Of a stretch of DNA of 25,052 nucleotides, positions 7,966 through 16,196 are shown piece by piece. Each line of letters begins with the position of its first letter. The first letter of the stretch is position 1. The notes under the pieces are model-generated. The model saw only the letters and a program-made list of their open reading frames with translations, had not been told where the DNA came from and ran no database searches. Where the stretch lies: NCBI GenBank assembly GCA_001460835.1, contig CYKH01001164.1:1-25052 (forward strand). Direction: 5' to 3'. This DNA is from Bodo saltans. Taxonomy: Eukaryota > Euglenozoa > Kinetoplastea > Eubodonida > Bodonidae. The position numbers and the translations under genes are program-made.

Positions 7966-9432
7966 ATGGCGAGCCTTTTGCTACGACGTTGGGTTCCACA
8001 GGCGCGTGACGAAGTCTTTGCCGTCTTGGAGTACTGCACCACAAACAGCGTTGCCACGTCACTGTGGTTGTACGTGTTCTGGGCTCCTTGGTTGTATGAG
8101 ACGTTCGATGACAGCAACACGATCGTGGGGGCACTATCTGCAGTTAACGGAATTTTCGAAATCATTGGCGCAGTTGCTGGGGGTTATGCCTGTGACGCTG
8201 GGAAGTGGACAAAGCATTTCGTTGTGCGAACATCAATGGCAATTGGCCTGGTGGCGTTCTCGTTGCACCTTGCAGGGTTCCTTACTGGCACTCTCTGGAT
8301 TCTTGCAGTTGCGCAAGCTGTCCTTGGTCTTTTTATGGGACTTTCACTTTCCAGTGTGGAGGGTTTGATGGCAGATGTTGTCCCCTCAGGGAACAGAGAC
8401 TACATCTACTCCGTCAAGAGTTTTTTGGAAATGGCTGCTCCCCTTGTTGGATGCGTTGTATCTGTCACACTGATGCTGCTGCTAGGTAATCAATTTTCTC
8501 GGCCCATATTGGTCGCTGCCAACCTTGCAGGTCTGCTCGTGCAAACTGTTGGTGCAAGTAGAATGTATTGGTTTCTCCGAAACTTCCCAGTGCGAAACGC
8601 AGTAGCTGAACCTGAAGAACAGCAAGGAGTTATCGAAGGGACTACAACTCTCCCTGAAGAAGACACTCAACAACAGATCGTAACGCACGCTAGACTTCAG
8701 AGTTGTGGTGCGTGCGTGCCAATCACCAGGTTGCCTCATGTGATTGCTGTTCACGACACAGTATTGATTGTTGGCAGTGGCCTCACGACGATGTACTTTT
8801 CCTTGTTCATGATTCAAGCGTACCACATCTCACCAGTCACGACGGCGCTGTTGCAAGGTGCTTGTGGATTGTGCAGCGCATCGCTTGTCGCTCTCGTTGG
8901 TCGCGCGGGAGCCAGCAAGGGGAGAGCCTTGACAATATTTGTCGCGAAGCTTTCTGGGGCGCTGCTGCTACTCTTTATTGTGTGCGCCAATGGGACTTCG
9001 TTTGCACCGCTGCCGATTATGTTCGCAGCATATGCGCTGCGTTTTGGGTGCATGAACTGCTGTGCGGGGATCACGAGGTCATTGCTGATGGACATTGTGC
9101 CACCGTCACAACGTGCACGCTGGAGTGCTGTGGAGTCCCTTCAAAACGCAAGTTGGTCCGGGACAAGTGCAGTGGGTGGTATGGTGGCTGACCGTTACGG
9201 CTATGGAACAGCGTTCCTTGTCACGTTTGGATTTCATCTCACCTCTGCGTCTTTGTTGGTTCCTTGCTTGAATACAGACGACCGACCGTACCTTTTCAAA
9301 AAAGAGCCACAGGAGAACGTTGCGGTGGATGAGGAAGAAGCATCGACTTCAGAAACTCGCGATTCTGAACTGAAGGACTTGCCCGAGAAAGTTAACCTTC
9401 CTATCACACGCTCGTCGGACGAACTTCTGTAG
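7966..9432 (+). CDS. Major facilitator superfamily transporter
   Basis: A 488-residue membrane protein with two bundles of about six hydrophobic segments, separated by a charged central loop at about residues 210-245 (rich in Glu and Gln). MFS-like signs are GGYACDAG after TM2, an acidic-basic loop in the second half (DIVPPSQRARW, comparable to the DxxPxxxRG region), and GGMVADRYGYG near the end. The cytosolic C-terminal tail is acidic and Ser-rich. The substrate cannot be assigned. The ATG at 7966 was chosen because the acceptor AG at 7952-7953 lies downstream of the longer in-frame start at 7888. The family call is reasonably sure; a more remote MFS subfamily is possible because the canonical motif A is weak. 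Confidence 0.75.
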   Translation: MASLLLRRWVPQARDEVFAVLEYCTTNSVATSLWLYVFWAPWLYETFDDSNTIVGALSAVNGIFEIIGAVAGGYACDAGKWTKHFVVRTSMAIGLVAFSLHLAGFLTGTLWILAVAQAVLGLFMGLSLSSVEGLMADVVPSGNRDYIYSVKSFLEMAAPLVGCVVSVTLMLLLGNQFSRPILVAANLAGLLVQTVGASRMYWFLRNFPVRNAVAEPEEQQGVIEGTTTLPEEDTQQQIVTHARLQSCGACVPITRLPHVIAVHDTVLIVGSGLTTMYFSLFMIQAYHISPVTTALLQGACGLCSASLVALVGRAGASKGRALTIFVAKLSGALLLLFIVCANGTSFAPLPIMFAAYALRFGCMNCCAGITRSLLMDIVPPSQRARWSAVESLQNASWSGTSAVGGMVADRYGYGTAFLVTFGFHLTSASLLVPCLNTDDRPYLFKKEPQENVAVDEEEASTSETRDSELKDLPEKVNLPITRSSDELL

Positions 9433-9590
9433 TTCCTTTTTTTTTTTCTATATTTGTTCAAGCGTCAATCGACGCTGGCTTCCTAAACCTCGCACATTTA
9501 GTTGCTACATTCACTCGTGTAATGCTACATTGTTGCTTGAACATTGTGTGAACTGCATGCATCTGAGTTCTCTCAGCTGGTCACGACAAA

Positions 9591-9611
9591 TTTCACATTT
9601 CTCTTACAAAG
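9591..9611 (+). promoter_or_regulatory. Spliced-leader acceptor
   Basis: A pyrimidine-rich run (tttcacatttctcttac) ends in AG at 9610-9611, 19 bases before the ATG at 9631. It places the upstream in-frame ATG at 9544 outside the mRNA. Confidence 0.6.
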
Positions 9612-9630
9612 GTCTTCAAATACGTTTTTG

Positions 9631-10452
9631 ATGTCTACCCTCGAGTCTGGAATATCTGCCGGGGATATTGTCGTGCAAGCCTTTCATGAAGCTGTCAGCG
9701 TAGCGCAGAAACACTTTCGCGATTGTGAGACAACATTCCTGAAGGATGAACTTCTGATCCGAGAGCGTCTTGTTCTTCTTGACAAAGTAGTTTCGAATGC
9801 CACAGAGGAGCGGAGAGTGTTAGAGGTGCAGCTTCAAGATGCTCGTACGCAATCTGCCGTTGCTAAGAAGAAAGGTACTATTTGCAGCACTGAAGTTCAG
9901 CGAGTGAACAATCTCCTCACACAACAACTCGCAGAACTTGATTTGCACGAGCAACGTATTGCATCTCAACAAGATGCGGCAAAGGCGAAACTGGAAGAAA
10001 TTGCAGCCGTTGCTGCTGCCCTAGAAGAGCGATTAACTGCTGCAATGGAAAGTGAAAAGCAAGTTGAGGACGTTGAGCGTCTGTTATTTCATAAAGAGCG
10101 GGACTATGACACTGCCAAACGAGAAATGCAAATTCTCGAACGCGAAGTGGAAGAAAAACGAAAGTCACTTGAGAAGAAAGAGTCGAGCATTTCTTCATGG
10201 ATTCGAGCACTCGACAACCGTGAAGCCGACCTGACCTCGTTCCAGCAAAAGTTTCACGAAGATCTCCAACGAATTGAAAAACAAGAGCAACTACGCAATC
10301 CTGCGCTTGCCCATGCCGCGTCGCTGTCACAACGTGCAGTGATGGACGACCACGGCATGACCATTGATAGAGATGAGGATGACGAGTCCCTCCACGGCAT
10401 GACCATTGATAGAGATGAGGATGACGAGTCCCTTGAGGATGATTCTGATTAG
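9631..10452 (+). CDS. Coiled-coil protein with acidic repeated tail
   Basis: A 273-residue protein of unrecognised family. Most of it (about residues 20-215) is Glu-, Lys- and Gln-rich with heptad spacing, predicting a long coiled coil interrupted by a short Arg/Trp region (ISSWIRALDNRE). The C-terminus is acidic and contains a perfect-looking 14-residue tandem duplication, HGMTIDRDEDDESL, followed by EDDSD. It may be a structural or cytoskeleton-associated protein, but that rests only on composition. The start at 9631 follows an acceptor site. The stop lies about 120 bases before the next gene. Confidence 0.7.
   Translation: MSTLESGISAGDIVVQAFHEAVSVAQKHFRDCETTFLKDELLIRERLVLLDKVVSNATEERRVLEVQLQDARTQSAVAKKKGTICSTEVQRVNNLLTQQLAELDLHEQRIASQQDAAKAKLEEIAAVAAALEERLTAAMESEKQVEDVERLLFHKERDYDTAKREMQILEREVEEKRKSLEKKESSISSWIRALDNREADLTSFQQKFHEDLQRIEKQEQLRNPALAHAASLSQRAVMDDHGMTIDRDEDDESLHGMTIDRDEDDESLEDDSD
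10351..10434 (+). repeat. 42-bp tandem duplication in coding sequence
   Basis: Two copies of a 42-bp unit at 10351-10392 and 10393-10434 differ only at the last base (c versus t). Each encodes HGMTIDRDEDDESL in frame. The near identity suggests a recent slippage or unequal-exchange event in the acidic tail of the coiled-coil protein. Confidence 0.95.
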
Positions 10453-10520
10453 TGTTCAATGGTTTCACATTTTGCGTGGTTCCCAAACACCCAGACACTG
10501 CTTTGATGGACATGCGTATG

Positions 10521-10550
10521 TACTCCCCACCTACACTTGTCAAAACAAAG
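10521..10550 (+). promoter_or_regulatory. Spliced-leader acceptor (short pyrimidine tract)
   Basis: A tract, tactccccacctacacttgtc, is followed by AG at 10549-10550, 23 bases before the ATG at 10574. The start context is ACCATGG. The ORF extension back to 10406 overlaps the previous gene and was rejected. Confidence 0.5.
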
Positions 10551-10573
10551 AAAGGACACTCACATTGTGCACC

Positions 10574-13500
10574 ATGGCAAGCACATACATTGTCAATTGG
10601 CGGCGAGAGTTGACAAAATTTTACAAGGCCGTGCTTCCCAACTTGGATGTGGACATTGACGACGTCTTGTCAGAATTTCGAGGTTATGAAGAGGCCCTGT
10701 GGTTCTCCCTCTGTGGCCGATACGGAGTCGACCCGGAAACCCTCACCACAAGTCCCGATGACTCAGAAACGGAAAAGTTTCAATTTCTATTTCGTGTCAT
10801 GAAGATCTACGCAAGGTACTCTCCTGCAAAACTGTTGGATGTTGACAGTGTCTTGAGCCTTGGGCAGCAGTCAGGGTTCCAAAGTGTTCTTCATCGCCTT
10901 GAGGTCAAATATGGAAGGGAACCCCGCACCGAGGAAATGACAACAAAGGAGCGTGTTGTGTTTTGGTTTGCCTACTACGGCGAGGGGGAGCGCATTGAGG
11001 GTGCGGAAAAACTTCTCACTGTTTTTGAAGGTCATGAAGAGGCGCTCTGGCAAAGACTTACCAACGATCTGGGCCAGGAGCCACGAATAGAACTCGCGTG
11101 TGATCCTCGTGAGCCCCGACTGCGACTTGCCCGTATCTTGCAGTACTACGACCCAAACAGTAGTGGAAAGCTTGAGTACCTTTATGTGAAGAATGTGGGC
11201 AATTTTCTTCGTTGCTTTGCGTTGCTGCAACGTCGTTACGGCCGTGAGCCCCTGCCGGAAGACGTGAAGCTAATGGTTGCTCATCGGCATGCGCTGCGCG
11301 ATCAGCAACACTTAGACGAGTCCATCAACCTCGTCAAACTGATGCAAGTTGCAGAAACAGAGGCAAAGCGACGAGAACAAATGGCCGCCAAGGCCAGTGA
11401 CATTGTTGAATTTGCATCGACAGCTCATTTGGTCACTTTAAGAAATGATATTCCAACCCGTGATAAGTCAATCATCATGGTGCGCAGAATGGTTGCGGAA
11501 AACGATAACTACAATCAACGGCAGCTTCGTAGTACAACCGAAGAAGTACTGAGGGCGTACAGCCGCCTGTTGCTTCCTTCACTGGACCAGCTTGTATCGA
11601 ATCGGTTTGGGCCCGTCAAAGAAGCCCTTGATTGGCTGTGCTACCTTGACTTCCTTTTCACCAACGCACTTCCGTTGTCGTCTGATCCAACATTGCGTCA
11701 AGTGGCATCGCTTTTGGAAATACGTTTTGGAGACCGGGTGGGAGAAATCACAGCAGCAGGGGGCGTCGAGGCTTTTGTGAATGGCGTCGACAGGAGCACA
11801 CATAACGATTGGATCCGCTACCTGGTCAATGTTCACGGCATGCCGAATGAGCACACGATTGGCGTCCGCAATCGGAACATCACACACTTCTTGTACTACA
11901 ACCCGTCCAGGACAGTTGCAGATGCAGAAGCGTACATGTTGAAGGCTCAGCGAGTTTATCCGCTTGTGGAAGAAGCGCTGACAGCAACATTTGGTGAAGA
12001 GCCCCCAGCACCACCTGTCAACCTTGACCGCGTTGCACGTGTTCTCGAGCGGTACGCCCCCCATCGCCTTCCGTTCGTGGAAGACGTGATTGAAGCGCAT
12101 TGTTTGTATCGAGATCGACCAGACGATGTCCTCAGACGCGTTTGTCGTACATACGGCCCTGAGCTGACGAAAGTATTTGCAATGCTTGAATTGCTCTTTG
12201 GTGAGGAGTGCGAACGACGCTTTCAAATTTTTGTTGCTGAGACGCGTGTTCGAGAAATTTTAGCAAGACGTTTCGCTGCAGCTGTGGATTCTGCGTCGGA
12301 TATCTACAACATTATCGAAGAGAGAGCGGCCAAAGAAGCGTCGCTAAAAATGGAAATGCAATTGAATCGAATTCGTAAGCAGCAAGAGGACATTGAAGCA
12401 CAAGGAGCCACTGCCCAATCACGCGTGAATTTGTTGCACCAAGAAACATTTAAGGAGGAGGAGCTGGCTCGATTTCGAGTGATTGAGGAAGAGTCCGAAG
12501 CATTTGAAGACTTGCAGGGGTCCTACGCTGCCCTCTTCGATGTCTGGGACGAGACGCTAAACTTAGAATTGGCGGAGCTGCTCAAACGGCAGAAGCACTA
12601 CGACGATTTCCAGTTAGGCTTGACGCCCATTCGGGAGATTATGATCGTTGAAGCAAAGCAGCTTCACGCGTTCCTTGGACAGCGTGAAATATGGCGACAA
12701 AAGTGGCTCGAGGACGAGAGGCAGAGAGATCAAATGATCGAAACGCTTGTTGAGGAGCGACGATCGTCAAAAGCAATCGCGGCTCAGCAGATGGAAGATG
12801 CATTGTTAGTGTCCGCTGCGTTTTCTGACGCGCGTGAACATGAGTTGTTGATAAAGGAACGCTTTGCCGCCTTGAACGAGCAAGCGATGCACGTTCTTCG
12901 ATACAACGCGGAGCTGCAGAGAAAGAGAGCAGAAATTCGTGCAAACGGATCGAGGGTGCTAGCGCACGTTGAAACCCATCGAGGCCTTCACGCAAATTGT
13001 CGATTTACTGACGCCAATTACAACGTTTCAGTGACTCCGCGTATCTTCACGCCACAGAAGGTCATTTCGGATGAAGACCTCGAGCGTGACATCCCTGACC
13101 GAAAAGAAATCCTCACGTCACAAGTTGCGGAATATTTGGAGTATCTGTTCTCCAATTATGAACCTACACGCACTGGAACGGAGCGTGATTTGCTCAAGCA
13201 ATATGAAGGACGGGAGGCTCAGCTGGTACTGGGCCTAGAACAAAAGTACAACATTCATCGTTGGATGGAGTCTCGCACAAAAGAGCGGCTTGATGCGTAT
13301 CTTTCAAAGATGGCACCTCATCTGAGGGATGAGTCCACGACGATCTTGCGCCGCTTTGCTGGGCAAGAGGAATCGATGTGGAAATACTTGAGCCAAGTCT
13401 ACGGACCAGTCCCGCAACTGCAAGCTAAAGAAATGCGCCTCTACCTCAAGAATCGCCTTGTTCGGTACCTGAGGACCAATGCACCGCATTTGTTGCTTGA

Positions 13501-13783
13501 TGCGGACATGATGGTGGACCGATGTGACGACAACGGTGACAAGATGTTCGAGCGGTTGACGTCGGAGTACGGACCAGAACCTCGTGACGTTGCTCGAGAT
13601 ACGCTCGAAAGGAAGTTGCGATCATTTTATAAGCGTCGTCACATGCACCGCAGCTTAGAGTCCACTGCAATCCTTGCACGACGGTTTGTTGGACGCGAAC
13701 ATTTGTTGAGCAATCTCATTGCTGAAAAGTTTGGCGAATCATTTGATGGCGAAATGCCTGATGCAGACGAAATGTTGTTGTAG
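10574..13783 (+). CDS. Large protein with degenerate YGxEP-type repeats and central coiled coil
   Basis: A 1069-residue protein with no enzyme domain recognised. It contains many diverged copies of a helical unit of roughly 50-75 residues. The unit's pattern is tyrosine-rich helix, then G-x-E-E-x-L, then (K/R)YGxEP. Clear copies end at about residues 50-54 (YGVDP), 113-117 (YGREP), 166-170 (LGQEP), 222-226 (YGREP), 943-947 (YGPVP) and 999-1003 (YGPEP), with weaker ones between about 340 and 560. The middle (about 580-870) is charged coiled coil. Repeats of this sort are familiar to me from kinetoplastid proteins, some of them flagellar or cytoskeletal, but that is recollection, not a search. 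The start at 10574 has a good ACCATGG context. Role unknown; a structural or scaffold function is plausible. Confidence 0.75.
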   Translation: MASTYIVNWRRELTKFYKAVLPNLDVDIDDVLSEFRGYEEALWFSLCGRYGVDPETLTTSPDDSETEKFQFLFRVMKIYARYSPAKLLDVDSVLSLGQQSGFQSVLHRLEVKYGREPRTEEMTTKERVVFWFAYYGEGERIEGAEKLLTVFEGHEEALWQRLTNDLGQEPRIELACDPREPRLRLARILQYYDPNSSGKLEYLYVKNVGNFLRCFALLQRRYGREPLPEDVKLMVAHRHALRDQQHLDESINLVKLMQVAETEAKRREQMAAKASDIVEFASTAHLVTLRNDIPTRDKSIIMVRRMVAENDNYNQRQLRSTTEEVLRAYSRLLLPSLDQLVSNRFGPVKEALDWLCYLDFLFTNALPLSSDPTLRQVASLLEIRFGDRVGEITAAGGVEAFVNGVDRSTHNDWIRYLVNVHGMPNEHTIGVRNRNITHFLYYNPSRTVADAEAYMLKAQRVYPLVEEALTATFGEEPPAPPVNLDRVARVLERYAPHRLPFVEDVIEAHCLYRDRPDDVLRRVCRTYGPELTKVFAMLELLFGEECERRFQIFVAETRVREILARRFAAAVDSASDIYNIIEERAAKEASLKMEMQLNRIRKQQEDIEAQGATAQSRVNLLHQETFKEEELARFRVIEEESEAFEDLQGSYAALFDVWDETLNLELAELLKRQKHYDDFQLGLTPIREIMIVEAKQLHAFLGQREIWRQKWLEDERQRDQMIETLVEERRSSKAIAAQQMEDALLVSAAFSDAREHELLIKERFAALNEQAMHVLRYNAELQRKRAEIRANGSRVLAHVETHRGLHANCRFTDANYNVSVTPRIFTPQKVISDEDLERDIPDRKEILTSQVAEYLEYLFSNYEPTRTGTERDLLKQYEGREAQLVLGLEQKYNIHRWMESRTKERLDAYLSKMAPHLRDESTTILRRFAGQEESMWKYLSQVYGPVPQLQAKEMRLYLKNRLVRYLRTNAPHLLLDADMMVDRCDDNGDKMFERLTSEYGPEPRDVARDTLERKLRSFYKRRHMHRSLESTAILARRFVGREHLLSNLIAEKFGESFDGEMPDADEMLL

Positions 13784-13851
13784 ACTTAGACAGATGACAT
13801 TGCGAAAACACTTTTGCCAATTGTACAGTGCACGCGTCCCTTCAGCATCAA

Positions 13852-13879
13852 CGTTTCCTTCACTTTTTTTGCATTCCAG
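13852..13879 (+). promoter_or_regulatory. Spliced-leader acceptor
   Basis: A strong tract (cgtttccttcactttttttgcattccag) ends in AG at 13878-13879. The predicted leader is only five bases and contains an out-of-frame ATG at 13881, four bases before the coding ATG at 13885. Confidence 0.7.
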
Positions 13880-13884
13880 CATGC

Positions 13885-14496
13885 ATGGCATTTTCCGAGA
13901 AAATCGCGGCACGCATCAATGACACGTCAGACTTAGATGTTCACCTTGCAGACATCAGTGCAGGTGCTGAGTGCGGCGTCCAACAGCTCAACAACCTTCA
14001 ATACTCCTCATTGCTCGTGTTGGAGTCCGTCGCACAAGCGGAAGAGATCATATCCCAATTACAGTCCACTCTTCATGAACAGCGTTCAGAGCAGAACAGG
14101 TTAAAGGCTGCGATTAAGCGGAAACGAGCACTATTGATTGTCACTGAAACAGAGGCGGTGACTGACATTGAGAGGACGATTAGTCTACTGCGCGAACAAA
14201 GTACAAAGCTCGACTATGATTTGATTTCTTGCGATGCTGACATCGTCACAGCCAACCAACGACTATCGCTTGCTCGCGTTGGAGTTCCCGACGAGCACTC
14301 AGACGCAGAAGACGACGGAGTGCTGCCAGAAAGTGAGCACGCTATGCTTGAGAATGATGCGTTGTTTCACGCACTCACATCGCTTCCTCTCTCAAGCGAA
14401 GTGGATTCTTTTATGCAGCGCATGGCAAACTCGGAGGGTGCGATGTCGACCCAGCGCTATATTCGGTCACTTTCCAGCATGGCTGATGTACATTGA
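13885..14496 (+). CDS. Small coiled-coil hypothetical protein
   Basis: A 203-residue protein of unrecognised family. Residues of about 40-130 form a predicted coiled coil (repeated Leu/Ile with Gln, Glu and Arg; for example QAEEIISQLQSTLHEQ). An acidic linker (DEHSDAEDD) and a Ser- and Met-containing C-terminal segment follow. The upstream in-frame ATG at 13828 would read through the pyrimidine tract, so 13885 was chosen. An out-of-frame ATG at 13881 would give a 13-codon peptide if used. The size and coil-plus-tail layout are compatible with a subunit of a coiled-coil complex, but nothing specific can be claimed. Confidence 0.65.
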   Translation: MAFSEKIAARINDTSDLDVHLADISAGAECGVQQLNNLQYSSLLVLESVAQAEEIISQLQSTLHEQRSEQNRLKAAIKRKRALLIVTETEAVTDIERTISLLREQSTKLDYDLISCDADIVTANQRLSLARVGVPDEHSDAEDDGVLPESEHAMLENDALFHALTSLPLSSEVDSFMQRMANSEGAMSTQRYIRSLSSMADVH

Positions 14497-14550
14497 TAAC
14501 TCAAAGCCGACACTTCACCACACCTCTTGAGTCTTTATTGAGTCTACTTA

Positions 14551-14581
14551 GTTGTATTTTTTGCCTCAATGATGAAAAGAG
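14551..14581 (+). promoter_or_regulatory. Spliced-leader acceptor
   Basis: A T-rich run (gttgtattttttgcctc) is followed by AG at 14578-14579 and 14580-14581, seven or more bases before the ATG at 14589. Two out-of-frame ATGs at 14569 and 14572 fall upstream of the AG and would be removed. Confidence 0.55.
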
Positions 14582-14588
14582 TGGAAAG

Positions 14589-15107
14589 ATGTCAGACGAT
14601 TTCGTAGATGAGGCCAAAATCAAAGATATGTTCGACATGTTTGATGCCGATGGTGGTGGTACAATCGACGTGGACGAGCTGACGCAAGCATTTATTAATT
14701 TAGGTATCAGCGATACGAAAGAAGAGATTGACGAGCTTGTCAAGGAAATTGATACAGATGGTAGCGGTGAAATTGAGTTCGATGAGTTTCGCGCTGTGAT
14801 TGCGCGTCTTCAAGACCAACGGGATAGCGTTGGTGAAATGCAAAAGGCATTTTTTTATTTCTCGGGCGGTAAAGAACGCATCACTTTGACTGACTTGCGG
14901 AAAGTCATGAACGAAGTAGGCGACCATCGCACCGATCTGTTCCTTCAGGAAATGTTTATCATCGGGGATACGGATAGAGATGGAATCATCACATTTCAAG
15001 ACTTCAAGAAACTCATGGAAACCGCTATTGCCAACGAGCGCCAAGGCATCACAACTGCTAAGACAGTATTAGAGGCTGCCAACGAGCGTGACGGAGTCAA
15101 ATTGTAA
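14589..15107 (+). CDS. Centrin/caltractin-like EF-hand protein
   Basis: A 172-residue protein with four EF-hand positions in the centrin/calmodulin pattern. EF1 has a complete loop DADGGGTIDVDE and EF2 has DTDGSGEIEFDE. EF3 is degenerate: the 12-residue calcium loop is replaced by a short FSGGKERIT. EF4 is DTDRDGIITFQD. The linker ARLQDQRDSVGEMQKAF and the overall length match centrins, which act at basal bodies and in contractile fibres. It is probably a calcium sensor binding up to three ions. A calmodulin-like protein of another type is the alternative. The start follows the acceptor site and gives a typical short N-terminal extension. Confidence 0.8.
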   Translation: MSDDFVDEAKIKDMFDMFDADGGGTIDVDELTQAFINLGISDTKEEIDELVKEIDTDGSGEIEFDEFRAVIARLQDQRDSVGEMQKAFFYFSGGKERITLTDLRKVMNEVGDHRTDLFLQEMFIIGDTDRDGIITFQDFKKLMETAIANERQGITTAKTVLEAANERDGVKL

Positions 15108-15180
15108 ACTACAGTATGTGTGTTGTGCGTGTGTTTTCTTTGCCGATGAAGTTGTCGCATTCCACAACTTGCGTGTGATA

Positions 15181-15191
15181 TCTTTGCTTAG
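15181..15191 (+). promoter_or_regulatory. Spliced-leader acceptor
   Basis: The tract tctttgctt ends in AG at 15190-15191, with a second T-rich run further upstream at 15131-15142. An out-of-frame ATG at 15193 lies between this AG and the coding ATG at 15203. A downstream AG at 15198-15199 would exclude it. Confidence 0.5.
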
Positions 15192-15202
15192 AATGGAAGA
15201 AA

Positions 15203-16108
15203 ATGTCTCGGTGGGACAAACTGTACGAAGATGGCAAGCGACATAAGACCCATATCGCAAAACTGGTCAACGATCACTCCCAGCAGAAGTTGCTCAAAGA
15301 AAAGGAGGCGTGCACCTTTCATCCCTTGTTAAACGATCACGCAGCAAATTCAACTTTCAATGCCTCCTCGGTGTTTTCGAGACTCGCGGAATCGAAGCAT
15401 ACTCGCGTCCAACTTGAAGGACCGAAGTTCCATCCTGAAGTGAACCACAATTTGGACGCCCAATTGGCGGAGTGGGCACACGGCGTTCCAGCGCACGAAA
15501 GGTTGTACGGTGAGTCAATCTGTCGCAAAGAAAGGGCAGCCATGACGGTTGTCAACCATCACGATGGGAGCTGTCATGCTGATCCGTTGCACATCGAATC
15601 TCTATTTGAGAGGGTTCACCGTGAATTGAACAGTGACGATGTTGATTGTCGAGACGATCTCGATGCACCGCGAGGTCACTCAGCTGACATAGCCTTTCGC
15701 GCCAGATATCTCGAGGACCCAGTCGAAAAAGAGTTGCGCCTGGCGGCACTGAGAAGTAAGTATGCCGAAAGTTTCCCCTTTAAACCAACGATCTCGCACA
15801 ACATCAAGCGCCCACTTCCGCAACCGAAGCGCACGTTGAGGCCGCCTTCTCCTTCAGAGGCGTTCTTGGTACGTTTGGGGAAAGATGTAGCGCGTGAGGG
15901 AATGCTTGGCTGCCGGCCCTCAGTTGGCCAACCAACGCTGAGCCAGTCGCCATCCTACAGACTGAAAGCCCAAACGAAAGAAGATAGAAGACTACGCGAG
16001 GAGTTGGCTTCGACGCTGCAGTCGAGTCGTAAATCTTGGAGTCGCGCTAAACAAACGTGTTGCAAGAGAGAACCTCTCACTTCTCATTCGACTGTTGTAC
16101 AATCCTAG
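15203..16108 (+). CDS. Hypothetical protein with F(H/K)P motifs
   Basis: A 301-residue basic protein with no recognised catalytic domain. It carries three spaced short motifs of the type (T/K/P)F(H/K)Px(L/V/I): CTFHPLLND near residues 37-45, KFHPEVNHN near 75-83 and FPFKPTISHN near 191-200. Such dispersed Phe-Lys-Pro motifs recur in kinetoplastid and other protist proteins of unknown function. The remainder is charged and probably partly disordered, with a basic C-terminus ending in a Cys-Cys pair region (KQTCCKRE). The start at 15203 is the first in-frame ATG after the acceptor. Function unknown. Confidence 0.65.
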   Translation: MSRWDKLYEDGKRHKTHIAKLVNDHSQQKLLKEKEACTFHPLLNDHAANSTFNASSVFSRLAESKHTRVQLEGPKFHPEVNHNLDAQLAEWAHGVPAHERLYGESICRKERAAMTVVNHHDGSCHADPLHIESLFERVHRELNSDDVDCRDDLDAPRGHSADIAFRARYLEDPVEKELRLAALRSKYAESFPFKPTISHNIKRPLPQPKRTLRPPSPSEAFLVRLGKDVAREGMLGCRPSVGQPTLSQSPSYRLKAQTKEDRRLREELASTLQSSRKSWSRAKQTCCKREPLTSHSTVVQS

Positions 16109-16150
16109 ACCAGTCACACGTACACAACAATGCAAATGTTACATGGTTGA

Positions 16151-16187
16151 TTTTCTTTCGCTCATCGTTTGTTGCATTGCTTTGCAG
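16151..16187 (+). promoter_or_regulatory. Spliced-leader acceptor
   Basis: A long T/C-rich tract (from ttttctttcgctc) ends in gcag, with AG at 16186-16187, nine bases before the ATG at 16197. The longer ORF starting at 16095 would overlap the preceding gene and run through this tract. Confidence 0.7.
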
Positions 16188-16196
16188 TTCAACCAG

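Noticed and set aside
9917-10543. Antisense ORF of 208 codons with an apparent repeat
   Set aside because: The repeat is the complement of the 42-bp duplication in the + strand coiled-coil gene; nothing else supports it.
10406-10573. N-terminal extension of the YGxEP-repeat ORF overlapping the previous gene
   Set aside because: It is an out-of-frame reading of the 42-bp repeat of the previous gene plus spacer; the ATG at 10574 has a better context and follows an AG.
11579-12226. Antisense ORF of 215 codons within the YGxEP-repeat gene
   Set aside because: It is the reverse-strand shadow of a well-supported + strand coding frame, with no acceptor site, no recognisable domain and a low-complexity, Cys/His-rich look.
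13719-13922. ORF of 67 codons between the repeat gene and the small coiled-coil gene
   Set aside because: It starts inside the preceding gene in another frame and crosses the pyrimidine tract; only its last 13 codons, from the ATG at 13881, are of interest as an upstream ORF.
16095-16196. N-terminal extension of the long coiled-coil ORF
   Set aside because: It overlaps the end of the preceding gene (stop at 16108) and reads through the pyrimidine tract and AG at 16186-16187.
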